From Bacteroidota bacterium (GTDB taxonomy: Bacteria > Bacteroidota > Bacteroidia > Chitinophagales > Chitinophagaceae), in contig CANGFA010000004.1 in NCBI GenBank assembly GCA_947453145.1, forward strand, positions 1-64,000: DNA of 64,000 nucleotides. The letters are read 5' to 3'. Positions 26,480-38,700 of the stretch are shown here, in pieces (position 1 is the stretch's first letter; every line of letters starts with the position of its first letter). The translations under genes were made by a program, and so were the position numbers. The notes under the pieces were generated by a model. It saw only the letters and a program-made list of their open reading frames with translations, ran no database searches and was not told the DNA's origin.

Positions 26480-28105
26480 TTAGTGTACCCTTTCCCCATT
26501 CAGATAGGTACGATTAACTTTAACATTTAAAATATCATTTGTAGCAACTTTCATTAAGTCTTTATCTAAAATTATAAAATCTGCTTTCTTCCCTACTTCC
26601 AAAGAACCTACTTGCTTTTCCATACGATTTGCTTTTGCTGCCCAAATAGTCATACCACGTATGGTTTGTTCACGTGTTAATGCATTTCCCATTTGAAAGC
26701 CACCAGCAGGAAAACCTTTACTGTCTTGTCTTGCAACAGCTGCTAAAAATGTTTTAAAAGGATTAATTTCTTCCACAGGGAAATCGGTTCCCAATGGCAA
26801 CCAATTATTTTGTTCTAATAATTGCTTGTATGCATAGCCGCCTTTTAAGCGTTCTGCACCCAATCTATCGCCTGCCCAATACATATCACTCGTGCCATGG
26901 GTTGGCTGAACCGATGGCACAATACTATTGTCTCCAAACAAATGAAAATCGGCAGGATTCACAATTTGCGCATGTTCTATTCTCCAGCGTTTATCATTTT
27001 TGCCTTTTAAATATTTAGCATACACATTTAATATAGTGCGGTTAGCACTATCCCCAATGGCATGTGTACACATTTGAAAATCGGTATTAATTAATTTCGC
27101 TGCGATGGAATCAAAATGCGCTGGACTACTTAATAAAAATCCAGTCCAATCGGGTTTGTCTGAATAAGGGTGAATTAAGCAAGCACCTCTGCTTCCCAAA
27201 GCCCCATCTCCATATACCTTTACGCCTTTTACCGATAATCTTTCTGTTACATAACCACCACCTGTAAAATATTTTGATGCATAAGATTCAGGCTTATCGC
27301 TAAGCATTACATACAAGCGCATTTTTAAATCATTGCTTTTTTGCAAAGCATCTACATTGTCAATATCTGTAGGACTTAACCCACAATCCGTAATAGTCGT
27401 CAAGCCTGTTGCAAAACAATTTTGCTGTGCCGCTGTTAACCAATCTTTATAATCATTTCGAGTAGCTGCTGGCACATGACTTTCTACCACTCCAACAGCA
27501 TTATCCACTAAAAGACCTGTGAGTTTGCCGTTCTGCATCATAAACTGTCCTCCCTCAATAGTTTGACCAGGCATTACACCCGCTAATTTCAGGGCAAAAT
27601 CATTCGCAATACTTGCATGACCATCTACTCTTTCTAATAACACTGGACGGTCGGGAAATAATACATTCAATTCTGCATTAGTTGGAAATTGCTTACCAGG
27701 AAAACGATTCTGATCCCAACCTCTTCCTTTTATCCATCCTTTACCAGGATGCTTGGCAGCAAAGTCTTTTACACGTGTAATTGCTTCCTCCCAACTAGGC
27801 ACAAACATTAAGTCTACTGCATACAAAGTTTGTCCGTATCCTAAAAAGTGCGCATGCGCATCAATAAAGCCGGGATAAACGGCAGCGCCCTTTGCGTCAA
27901 CTAAACTATCGGATTTATATTCTTTCAAAATTTCATCATTGGTGCCAATAGCAACAATTTTTCCATCCTGCACCGCCATCGCTTCTGCTGTAGCAAAGTC
28001 ATTATTAACGGTATAAATTAGTGCGTGGTGCACTATTAAATCTACTCTTTGATTAATACAAGAACTAAACAATAAAATGGCAGCAACGGCTAATAAATTT
28101 CGCAT
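26480..28105 (-). CDS. Exported amidohydrolase family 3 lipoprotein
   Basis: A 541-residue metal-dependent amidohydrolase related to YtcJ/NfdA-type proteins. The N-terminus is a lipoprotein signal with lipobox FSSC (Cys16), so the enzyme should be membrane-anchored. DGKIVAIGTNDEIL and the metal motif GFIDAHAHFLG mark the amidohydrolase start. KGRGWDQNRF, IADCGLSP-like TITDCGLSP, the ERVDGHASIAN loop, CTHAIGDSAN and the late GTDFPVE complete the family pattern. The substrate is unknown; members hydrolyse various N-acyl or formamide compounds. Confidence 0.88.
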   Translation of the reverse strand: MRNLLAVAAILLFSSCINQRVDLIVHHALIYTVNNDFATAEAMAVQDGKIVAIGTNDEILKEYKSDSLVDAKGAAVYPGFIDAHAHFLGYGQTLYAVDLMFVPSWEEAITRVKDFAAKHPGKGWIKGRGWDQNRFPGKQFPTNAELNVLFPDRPVLLERVDGHASIANDFALKLAGVMPGQTIEGGQFMMQNGKLTGLLVDNAVGVVESHVPAATRNDYKDWLTAAQQNCFATGLTTITDCGLSPTDIDNVDALQKSNDLKMRLYVMLSDKPESYASKYFTGGGYVTERLSVKGVKVYGDGALGSRGACLIHPYSDKPDWTGFLLSSPAHFDSIAAKLINTDFQMCTHAIGDSANRTILNVYAKYLKGKNDKRWRIEHAQIVNPADFHLFGDNSIVPSVQPTHGTSDMYWAGDRLGAERLKGGYAYKQLLEQNNWLPLGTDFPVEEINPFKTFLAAVARQDSKGFPAGGFQMGNALTREQTIRGMTIWAAKANRMEKQVGSLEVGKKADFIILDKDLMKVATNDILNVKVNRTYLNGERVH

Positions 28106-28187
28106 AGAATTATTTTATAGAACTAAAATTAACTAAAAAAGGAGTAGAAAAAATAAATGGCAATTGAACGGGCTAGATTAAGCCAAA

Positions 28188-29111
28188 TTAGTTCAACAAT
28201 TCACAAGGCTTTAAGCCAGTATGCTTTTTAAATGCAGCGGAAAAATGAGAGATACTAGAATAGCCCAATAAAGCAGAAACATCCGTTACACTTAATGCCT
28301 TTTCATACAACAAATACTTGGCATGCTCCATTCTTTGCTGTTGGTAAAAATCAAATATCGTAGTACCAAAAACTTCTTTAAAGCCTTTCTTTAAGTAACA
28401 CTCATTCATGGCCACTTTTCGACTTAATTCCTTTATGGTAATAGGGTCCCCAATATGTTGTAATAAAATTTCACGGGCTTGATAAATACTTTCTTTACCG
28501 CGATCATCAGCTAAAAATTTACAGGTAAAACCTGCTTCTTTTTCATCATCAACAATTACATCCAAACTTTGTAAAAGTAATTCGTGGATTTTTGCATTGA
28601 TAAATATGTTTTCTAAAGAACCACTGTAGCTATGGTTTAAAACACTATCTAAAGTGTTTCTCTTACGTACACTTAATGGAAATATTTTTGTAAAAGCATT
28701 GGGATGCCTAAATGCTAATACTTCATCCTTTGTGTTTGTCAACTTAACGTTATGCATAAACTGATGCAAGAAAGTAGCTGTAAAATGAAAGCTAAAAACA
28801 TCTACCGTACGCAATGGTCCAGCGCAATCTTCGGTGGGCACTTGATTGCAATTACCACATAATTTATTTTCACAAAAACGATTTCCAGCGATACAAAAAC
28901 GCAACTCTAAAAAATTATCCTTTGGATGCGCATCATTGAAATGATATACAAACATACCCGTATCCTCTGTGGTCCAAGTATCCTGTGCCGCATAACGCCT
29001 TATGTTGTATTGAGTAGAACCAGGAATATGCTGATCCTTATGCCATAACAATGCCATCCCGTTGTATTCGGCAGGTTTATTAGCATATTTTAGGATATCA
29101 AGTGCTTGCAT
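28188..29111 (-). CDS. AraC family transcriptional regulator with cysteine cluster
   Basis: A 307-residue regulator. The C-terminal about 100 residues hold the double helix-turn-helix of AraC/XylS proteins (ITIKELSRKVAMNECYLKKG and VTDVSALLGYSSISHFSAAF). The N-terminal sensor part contains five cysteines close together (Cys73, 80, 85, 88, 96; C-x4-C-x2-C-x7-C), which could bind a metal or iron-sulphur cluster or act as a redox switch (inference). The effector is unknown. It lies between the amidohydrolase gene and gyrB with its own upstream region of about 280 nt shared with gyrB. Confidence 0.88.
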   Translation of the reverse strand: MQALDILKYANKPAEYNGMALLWHKDQHIPGSTQYNIRRYAAQDTWTTEDTGMFVYHFNDAHPKDNFLELRFCIAGNRFCENKLCGNCNQVPTEDCAGPLRTVDVFSFHFTATFLHQFMHNVKLTNTKDEVLAFRHPNAFTKIFPLSVRKRNTLDSVLNHSYSGSLENIFINAKIHELLLQSLDVIVDDEKEAGFTCKFLADDRGKESIYQAREILLQHIGDPITIKELSRKVAMNECYLKKGFKEVFGTTIFDFYQQQRMEHAKYLLYEKALSVTDVSALLGYSSISHFSAAFKKHTGLKPCELLN

Positions 29112-29338
29112 ATTGATGTAAAATTAATATATAAACACTAAACGGTGGTAAAAGGTTCATTTTGTGACCCAAAAATGACATTTTGAATTAAAAAATTATA
29201 CTGGATATGACTGCCTAAAAACTATGCCATTTAAAGGCCATTTTTAGCCTCATTTTCGGCTTCTAAATAATTCACAAGCGAATTAGGTTGGGGATAACTA
29301 AAGCGACTAAATTTCATTCGCTAACTCTTTAATTTTCT

Positions 29339-31369
<2,031 letters not shown>

Positions 31370-31487
31370 AGCTAGTTTTAGACCTAAAAAAGGCAATTTT
31401 TAACAAAAAATCAATGTTATATCAAAGGGAATCACAATAAATAACCTACTTTCAATTCAGCAATTTTAACACTAAAATTTATACAAA

Positions 31488-31694
31488 ATGGACACTTCAA
31501 AAATGATCAAAGCTTATTGCTTAAAAACAAAAGAAAAAAATGTACCAATGCATGACGCTGTTGTAACTAAAACTGCAAAAGGTGGTTACATGGCAGGCGG
31601 TCACGATGGTAAAGGAAATAAGATGGCTGCTATCATGAGCGAAGCAAATGCTTTAAAAGCAATTGCTGACGGAGTAGCAACTAAAGGTTTTTAG
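31488..31694 (+). CDS. Small conserved-looking protein, 68 residues
   Basis: A short basic protein (start MDTSKMIKAYCLKTKEKNVP) with a Gly/Lys-rich centre (KGGYMAGGHDGKGNKMAAIM). The opening KAYCLKTK recalls the first knuckle of DUF5679-type mini zinc ribbons, but the other cysteines are missing, so metal binding is unlikely. It is preceded by about 118 nt of non-coding sequence after gyrB and followed by a strong terminator, as expected for a real gene. Function unknown. Confidence 0.65.
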   Translation: MDTSKMIKAYCLKTKEKNVPMHDAVVTKTAKGGYMAGGHDGKGNKMAAIMSEANALKAIADGVATKGF

Positions 31695-31720
31695 TATACT
31701 GCTTAAAAGCAACAACTATA

Positions 31721-31753
31721 AAAAAAGCCGCTGATTATTCAGCGGCTTTTTTT
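31721..31753. terminator. Bidirectional terminator between the 68-residue gene and mfd
   Basis: Perfect 14-bp arms 31721-31734 and 31739-31752 around a 4-nt loop, with A and T tracts on either side, serve both convergent genes. The mfd stop codon overlaps its edge. Confidence 0.9.
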
Positions 31754-34700
31754 ATTTTCCAAATATCCCATTATACATTTTAGTCAATGTGCGATAACAA
31801 GTTTCCATTCCTTTAATATCTCTGATCACTAGAATAAATGTTTTTCCGACTTGTTTAAAGTGCGCATTATTCATAGAAGTGTTGGTAAACGACAATAAAT
31901 TCTTAAAAGTTTCGCTTTCAAAATAGGGTGAGTCAGGCCTGTTTATAAAAAAGCAACGCATGGTATCGTCCTTTAAAGTCATCTTCTCAAACCCAAGCGC
32001 AATAGCTAATCTTCTGCATTGTATAGTTATAAATAAATCATTCACTGGCGCTGGCAAAGGACCGAACCGATCGGTTAACTCTAATTTCATTTGCTCCAAT
32101 TCGGCGTCATCCTCTGATTGATCTAGTCTGGTATATAAAGAAAGTCTTTCGCCAATATTTTCTACATAACTATCAGGTATCATAATTTCCAAATCCGTGT
32201 CAATCGTACAATCCGAAACAAAATCATCCTGCTTGCTAATTTCCTCTTTAAATAATTCTTGAAAGTCGGAACGTTTTAATTCTCTAACCGCTTCGGCTAA
32301 AATTTTCTGATACATTTCAAATCCAATCTCGGCCATAAATCCACTTTGCTCTCCTCCTAATAAATTCCCTGCTCCTCTAATATCCAAATCGCGCATCGCA
32401 ATTTGAAAACCACTACCCAATTCACTAAACTGCTCTAATGTTTGTAAGCGCTTACGAGAATCATCCGGCAAAGTACTTATAGGTGGTGCTAGTAAATAAC
32501 AAAAGGCCTTTTTATTACTTCGCCCTACCCTTCCTCTCAATTGATGCAAATCACTTAATCCAAAATGATGCGCATTGTTTACAATAATCGTATTAACATT
32601 TGGAATATCTACGCCACTCTCCACAATATTGGTACACACCAATACATCATATCTACGTTCTATAAAGTCAAATATTTTTTCTTCCAACTGATGTCCTTCT
32701 AATTGCCCATGTGCAAAGCCAATACTTAAATCGGGACACAATTTTTGAATCATAGCACACATCTCTGATAAACCCTGGACCCTATTATGAATAAAGAAAA
32801 CCTGACCTCCTCTTTCGGTTTCATAATAAATACTTTCCCTAATTACATCCTCATGAAATACTTGCACCTCCGTATGAATAGGCTGCCTATTGGCAGGGGC
32901 TGTATTAATGATACTTAAATCCCTAGCACCCATTAAACTAAAGTGCAATGTTCTTGGGATGGGTGTTGCTGTAAGTGTTAAACAGTCCACCGTGGTTCTC
33001 AAGGTTTTTAGTTTTTCTTTATGCGCTACGCCAAATTTTTGTTCTTCATCAATTATCATTAAACCTAAATCCTTAAAGACCACTTCTTTCCCAAGTATAC
33101 CATGCGTACCCACTAAAATATCAATTTTCCCTTCCTTTACTTTTTCAATGGTTTCTTTTTTCTCTTTGGAAGACTTAAAACGATTGATATAATCCACCGT
33201 TACCGGAAAATCTTTTAAACGATCCTTAAAGGTTTTATAATGTTGAAATGCCAATATGGTGGTGGGCACTAAAACAGCCACTTGCTTTCCATCAATAGCT
33301 GCTTTAAAGGCTGCTCTTATGGCTACCTCTGTTTTACCAAAACCCACATCTCCACAAACTAAACGATCCATGGGCGAGGCTTGCTCCATATCCTTTTTAA
33401 CATCGGCAATGGCCTTTGCTTGATCAATGGTATCCTCATACATAAAGGATGCTTCCAACTCATGAATCATATAATTATCCGGTGTAAAAGCAAAACCTGC
33501 CTGGGCTTTACGATGCGCATATAATTTGATTAAATCAAATGCGATCGCTTTTACTTTTGCTTTGGTCTTGTCCTTTAATTTTACCCATGCATCCGATCCC
33601 AATTTATTTACTTTAGGCGGAGCGCCTTCTTTTCCTGTGTATTTTGAAATTTTATGGAGCGAATTAATATTCACATATAAAATATCACTGTCTTTATAAA
33701 TAATGCGCACTGCTTCCTGTGTATGTCCGTTCACCTCAATTTTTTGCAAGCCACTATACACTCCAACTCCATGATCAATATGCGTTACATAATCGCCTGG
33801 TTGTAAATCTCGTAAAGTTCTTAATGTTATGGCTTTACTTTTGCTATACGCTTGTTTTACTTTGTACTTATGATAACGCTGAAAAATTTGATGGTCTGTA
33901 TAACAAACCATTTTATGATCATGATCAATAAAACCTTCGTGAATACTTTTTACAATAGGTATAAACTGGATCTCTGTTTTTAAATCCGTAAAAATAGCGT
34001 GCAATCTTTCCAATTGTTTTGCCTGTTCAGCAAATAAATACAAAGTATACCCTTGCTTTTCTAAATCTTGTAAGTTGGCAATTAAGTACTGAAACTGTCT
34101 ATTAAAAACAGGTTGAGATTGAGTGTTGAAAGCAATTTTTTCTTTACTTAAATGTGCGTGAAACCCCCACTCAATAAGGACATGAGACATTAATTTTTCT
34201 TCAGTAGCAGCTACTGTTTCAAAATCATCAATATGACTCTCTTTTTTATGTGGGTCGTTTTCATCTGCCTTATTCATTGCAGCATGATGTGTAACAAAAG
34301 TTTCTAGTGCTTCAAATTGATCTAACCCTTTTTGCTTTATAACATCCCAATCTTTTAACCAAACAAGGGTGTCTTTGGAAAGAAAATCTAACAATGGGAT
34401 TTTCTCTGTGTCCTCAAATTGAGTAGTTACATTAGGAATGATATTTACTTGCAGCAATTTTCTTTCACTTAACTGCGAAGCTGGATCAAATAATCTGATA
34501 CTATCTACTTCTTCCCCAAATAACTCAATACGATAAGGCTTTTCATTTCCAAAAGAATAAATATCTAAAATGCCACCTCTTAAAGCAAACTGACCGGGCT
34601 CATAAACAAAATCTGTTCTTTCGAAACCATAGTCAACCATTTGTTGCATGAGGGCATTCAAATTAAGGCTATCATTGGTTTTTATTTGAATGATGTTTTG

Positions 34701-35141
34701 TTGCAAAGTTTTTGCTAACACCACTTTTTCAAAAAATGCTTCAGGATAGGTAACAATTATTTTCTTATTCCCTCCCATCGAAATTTTGGTCAAAGCCTCG
34801 GTCCTTAACATTACATGCGAAGGATTTAGTGCACTGAAATTATGGGGCGATTTAAAGGAAGATGGGAAGTAAAATAAATCCAAAGCCTCTGTTACACTTT
34901 CAATAGAATTGAAAAAATACGCTGCTTCTTCGGCATCATTTAAAACCACAATATGATTTAAATGATTGGTTTTAGAATTTGCAAAAATAGATTGTAATAC
35001 AAAAGCAGCAGAAGATCCGTTTAAATTTTGTAAAAAAACTTGCAGCGGGTTTTCTTTCCCATTAGACATAGCAATCCTGTCCACCAAATTATTTAGGAGG
35101 GGGGATTTTTCTAAACGCTCAAACAAAGATTGCTCATTCAT
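31752..35141 (-). CDS. mfd: Transcription-repair coupling factor
   Basis: A 1129-residue SF2 ATPase that removes RNA polymerase stalled at DNA damage and recruits UvrA. The N-terminal UvrB-like region spans about 1-330; the RNA-polymerase-interacting domain follows (LRDLQPGDYVTHIDHGVGVY, about 435-455). The translocase motor has motifs VCGDVGFGKTEVA (Walker A), IDEEQKFGV (DEEQ box) and TATPIPRTL, then ESGVDIPNVNT and QLRGRVGRS. The C-terminal TRCF domain closes the protein. It has its own promoter box 10 nt before the ATG. Confidence 0.97.
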   Translation of the reverse strand: MNEQSLFERLEKSPLLNNLVDRIAMSNGKENPLQVFLQNLNGSSAAFVLQSIFANSKTNHLNHIVVLNDAEEAAYFFNSIESVTEALDLFYFPSSFKSPHNFSALNPSHVMLRTEALTKISMGGNKKIIVTYPEAFFEKVVLAKTLQQNIIQIKTNDSLNLNALMQQMVDYGFERTDFVYEPGQFALRGGILDIYSFGNEKPYRIELFGEEVDSIRLFDPASQLSERKLLQVNIIPNVTTQFEDTEKIPLLDFLSKDTLVWLKDWDVIKQKGLDQFEALETFVTHHAAMNKADENDPHKKESHIDDFETVAATEEKLMSHVLIEWGFHAHLSKEKIAFNTQSQPVFNRQFQYLIANLQDLEKQGYTLYLFAEQAKQLERLHAIFTDLKTEIQFIPIVKSIHEGFIDHDHKMVCYTDHQIFQRYHKYKVKQAYSKSKAITLRTLRDLQPGDYVTHIDHGVGVYSGLQKIEVNGHTQEAVRIIYKDSDILYVNINSLHKISKYTGKEGAPPKVNKLGSDAWVKLKDKTKAKVKAIAFDLIKLYAHRKAQAGFAFTPDNYMIHELEASFMYEDTIDQAKAIADVKKDMEQASPMDRLVCGDVGFGKTEVAIRAAFKAAIDGKQVAVLVPTTILAFQHYKTFKDRLKDFPVTVDYINRFKSSKEKKETIEKVKEGKIDILVGTHGILGKEVVFKDLGLMIIDEEQKFGVAHKEKLKTLRTTVDCLTLTATPIPRTLHFSLMGARDLSIINTAPANRQPIHTEVQVFHEDVIRESIYYETERGGQVFFIHNRVQGLSEMCAMIQKLCPDLSIGFAHGQLEGHQLEEKIFDFIERRYDVLVCTNIVESGVDIPNVNTIIVNNAHHFGLSDLHQLRGRVGRSNKKAFCYLLAPPISTLPDDSRKRLQTLEQFSELGSGFQIAMRDLDIRGAGNLLGGEQSGFMAEIGFEMYQKILAEAVRELKRSDFQELFKEEISKQDDFVSDCTIDTDLEIMIPDSYVENIGERLSLYTRLDQSEDDAELEQMKLELTDRFGPLPAPVNDLFITIQCRRLAIALGFEKMTLKDDTMRCFFINRPDSPYFESETFKNLLSFTNTSMNNAHFKQVGKTFILVIRDIKGMETCYRTLTKMYNGIFGK

Positions 35142-35151
35142 ACCTACTCGG

Positions 35152-35159
35152 CAAAGATA
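35152..35159 (-). promoter_or_regulatory. Promoter -7 box of mfd
   Basis: TATCTTTG on the minus strand, ending 10 nt before the mfd ATG, which leaves a very short 5' leader. Confidence 0.65.
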
Positions 35160-35185
35160 CCAATCCTATTGTTTAATTACCCATT

Positions 35186-35653
35186 TTATTCAACGCTTTC
35201 AAAAGCCCTTACATCAAAATCCATGGTTGTAAACTCATTTTGTTTAACCTCAATGATGGATAACCAATCCTTGCCTGCATAAAAAGGAATATAATATCCA
35301 TTTTCATACTTTATAAAAACACTGTATTTCCCAGGTTGTAAATACATACTAAAAGCGCCTTTATTATCAGATTTTACAGAGTCCACTAATTTGGTATTAA
35401 TCTTGCTGACCATTGGCCCAGGAACAATGCCGGCTTGAACCTGATCGGTTTTTGTAGGCTCATAAATATATAAGGTGGTCGTGAATGGACTCCCTTTAGA
35501 ACTAGGTTTGTCTAACATTGGCATGTTATTGAATTTATGCTCATAAACAAACCCGCTGAAATTGAATTTTAGTTTACTCATTCGCCTATTTGCACATGAG
35601 AAAATAATCAATAAAATACAACCTGCCATGATATGATTTAACCTAATAGCCAT
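35186..35653 (-). CDS. Uncharacterised lipoprotein with carboxypeptidase-regulatory-like domain
   Basis: A 155-residue lipoprotein: hydrophobic N-terminus and lipobox IIFSC (Cys20). The later part (KSDNKGAFSMYLQPGKYSVFIKYENGYY) has the pattern of a carboxypeptidase-regulatory-like or transthyretin-like beta sandwich, common in Bacteroidota envelope proteins. It lies 44 nt upstream of mfd on the same strand, but mfd has its own promoter box. Function unknown. Confidence 0.7.
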   Translation of the reverse strand: MAIRLNHIMAGCILLIIFSCANRRMSKLKFNFSGFVYEHKFNNMPMLDKPSSKGSPFTTTLYIYEPTKTDQVQAGIVPGPMVSKINTKLVDSVKSDNKGAFSMYLQPGKYSVFIKYENGYYIPFYAGKDWLSIIEVKQNEFTTMDFDVRAFESVE

Positions 35654-35747
35654 AAGCTTAATTTGTATAAAATTACTGTAAAAAATATCGAGAAATCATT
35701 GTATTTTTAAGAAACTTAACAGTCATTTTTAAATACAAATTAGATGC

Positions 35748-38700
35748 ATGCGTAAATCATTCATTCTTTTGCTTTCTACTGCGTTCTTTTTTCCATCTTT
35801 ATTTGCTCAAATTGGGACGCAAAAAGTAGTACTATCAAATACAGCCAAATCTCTTGATGCAGAATCAAGATCTAGCTTTAGCGATGCTATCATAAAATCT
35901 AAAGAAAAAGGATGGCCTGTTCAATACAAAACTAAAAACAATCAAACAGCTAGCTTAATAGGCATCGATCGTTTTGGTCAGCCCATTTATCTAACTACTT
36001 ATGCCGATCCTGTTCAGGCCATTACCACAAACACAAATCAATTATGGCAGGGCGGTAGTACTGGATTTAATTTAAATGGATCCAGTGATAGTATAACCAA
36101 CAGAATTGGGGTATGGGATGAATCTTCCCCAAGATTAACACATGTGGAATTTGCAGGTAGAATTACTGTAAAAGACAATGCTAGTAAAGTAGTGGATCAC
36201 CCTACGCATGTTGCGGGTATTGTTTTAGGTAAAGGCGTAAACGCATTGGCAAAAGGAATGTCCTATGGAATAAAAGGGGCTTATGCATATGATTGGAACA
36301 ACGACGCATCTGAAATGTCCATTGCAGCTGCGAATGGATTATTAATTTCTAACCACTCTTATGGAACTGTTTGCGGATGGGATTATAACAATGACTCTTC
36401 CAGATGGGAATTTAATGGAAGATGGAATGAAAAAGAAGATTATAAATTTGGCTTATATACTAATAGTGCGCAAAGTTATGACTCGATTGCCTACAATGCA
36501 CCTTATTACTTAATTGTAAAATCTGCAGGAAATAACCGAAATAGTGCAGGTCCGGCAGTAGGCCAGCCTTATTGGCGCAGAGACGAAAGTGGCAAACTAT
36601 ATAATGCAGGAAACAGACCAGATAGTTTAAGTAGCAATAATAGTTATGAAACTTTACCCACGGATGCGAATGCAAAAAATATTTTGACAGTGGGTGCCAT
36701 TGGACCTATCAGTGGTGGCTATTTAAAAGCATCCGATGCTGCAATGACCACCTTTAGTTCTTGGGGACCAACCGATGATGGAAGAATTAAACCAGATATT
36801 GTTACAGATGGATCCTCGGTTTATTCTGCAGTAAGTGCAACAGACTCTAGCTACAATTATTTAAGTGGAACTTCCATGGCTGCACCGGGTGCGGCTGGTT
36901 CACTACTTTTATTACAGGAGTTAAGTCAAAAAGTGAGTCCAAATAAATTTATAAAAGCAGCAACTGTAAAAGGTCTTGCCATTCATACTGCGAATGAAGC
37001 AGGAACAACAGCTGGACCTGATTATAAATACGGATGGGGTGTTTTAAATATGAGTGAGGCAGCAACGGTATTAAACAATGCTTTAACAACCAATAATAAT
37101 AGTTCCAGTGTTGATTTAGTGTATGAAAATATTTTACAAAATGGACAAACTGCTAATTTTTCTGTAACTGCTTCGGGAGCCAAGCCATTAAAAGCAACCA
37201 TCGTTTGGACCGATGTTAAAGGTAGTGTCGAAAGCACGCTTAACGACACAACGCATAGGTTAGTAAATGACTTAGATTTAGTGATTAAAAAAGGTACTAA
37301 TACTTATTATCCATGGACCTTAAATAGAGCGATACCAGATAATGCAGCCATTAGAGGCATTAATAGCATAGATAATGTTGAAAAAGTAGAATTGGATTCC
37401 ACACTCGTTGGAAATACCTATACTATTTCGGTTAACCACAAAGGAACCTTAGACAGAGGACAACAATTTTATTCCTTAATCATTAGTGGAGCTGGTGGTG
37501 CTGCATATTGTGCGTCAACTGCAACCAATAGCGCTGGAACAAAAATGGATAGTATTAGCTTAAATAATATTCAATTTAGCAATACCTCATCTAATCAATA
37601 TATTGACAATTCAAATTTATTTGTGCAAGGCGAACCAGGTGGTACGATTCCTGTATTTATTAAATTAACTAGTGTAGACGCTACCAATTATACCAGATTT
37701 GTAAAAGTATTTATAGACTATAATAACAATAGTTTATTTGATGCGAATGAAACTGTTTTAACAAGCACGGGCGTAACCAATGGAAATTATACCTCCACCA
37801 TTTCATTGCCGAATACATTGACCGTAGGGAAATTAATGAAGTTGAGAATTGTAGTCACGGAAACTTCAAGTAGTGCCAATGTAAATGCATGTAATAGCTA
37901 CCCCATAGGTGAAACACAGGACTATACTTTAAAAGTAGTAAGTGCATCCAACGATTTACAAATGAGTGAGGTTGTAAACCCTGCTCCTGGCGTTTTTAAA
38001 AGAAATGCGCAATACGTAACAGTAAAAATAATGAACAATGGTTCTAGCAATCAAAGTAATATTCCTTTAAGTTTAGTTGTTAAAAAAGGTACTGCTACTA
38101 TTTTAAATATCGCTGAAACATTTAAAGGCCGACTCAATGGATTTGAGAGTATGAATTATACTTTTCAAACACCTATTTCTATTGATGCAAACACTACCTA
38201 TAACATTACTGCTGCTGCGAATGTGGCAAATGACCAGCAAGTAAATAACAATTCCCTAACCACAAGTATTGTAAGTGCTGCCGATATTACCTCCCCAACA
38301 GGAACTGCTGTAATTTGCAATGGCACACTTAAGCTAAATGTAAATAGCCCTATAACAGGTACCAATTATTTTTGGTACGATTCCAGTAACTTGTATAATC
38401 CAATTGCTATTGGAACCAATACAAGCTCATCTTCTACTGCAAGCAAATTATATTTAACACAGGGTTACCAAACTAAATTACCTCCTTACACCAATACCAG
38501 TTTAGCTGGAAGTGGAGGATACAATAGTTTTAGCGGTAACTATATGAAATTAAATACTACACAAGCGCTTACCTTAGAAACAACAAAATTATATTCGGCT
38601 TATCCTGGTAAAGTGGACTTTATTTTAGGAACATTAGGTACCGTGAACACAGATGGCAGTTTCACCTACTATCCTATTCAAACCGTTTCTTTAAATATAC

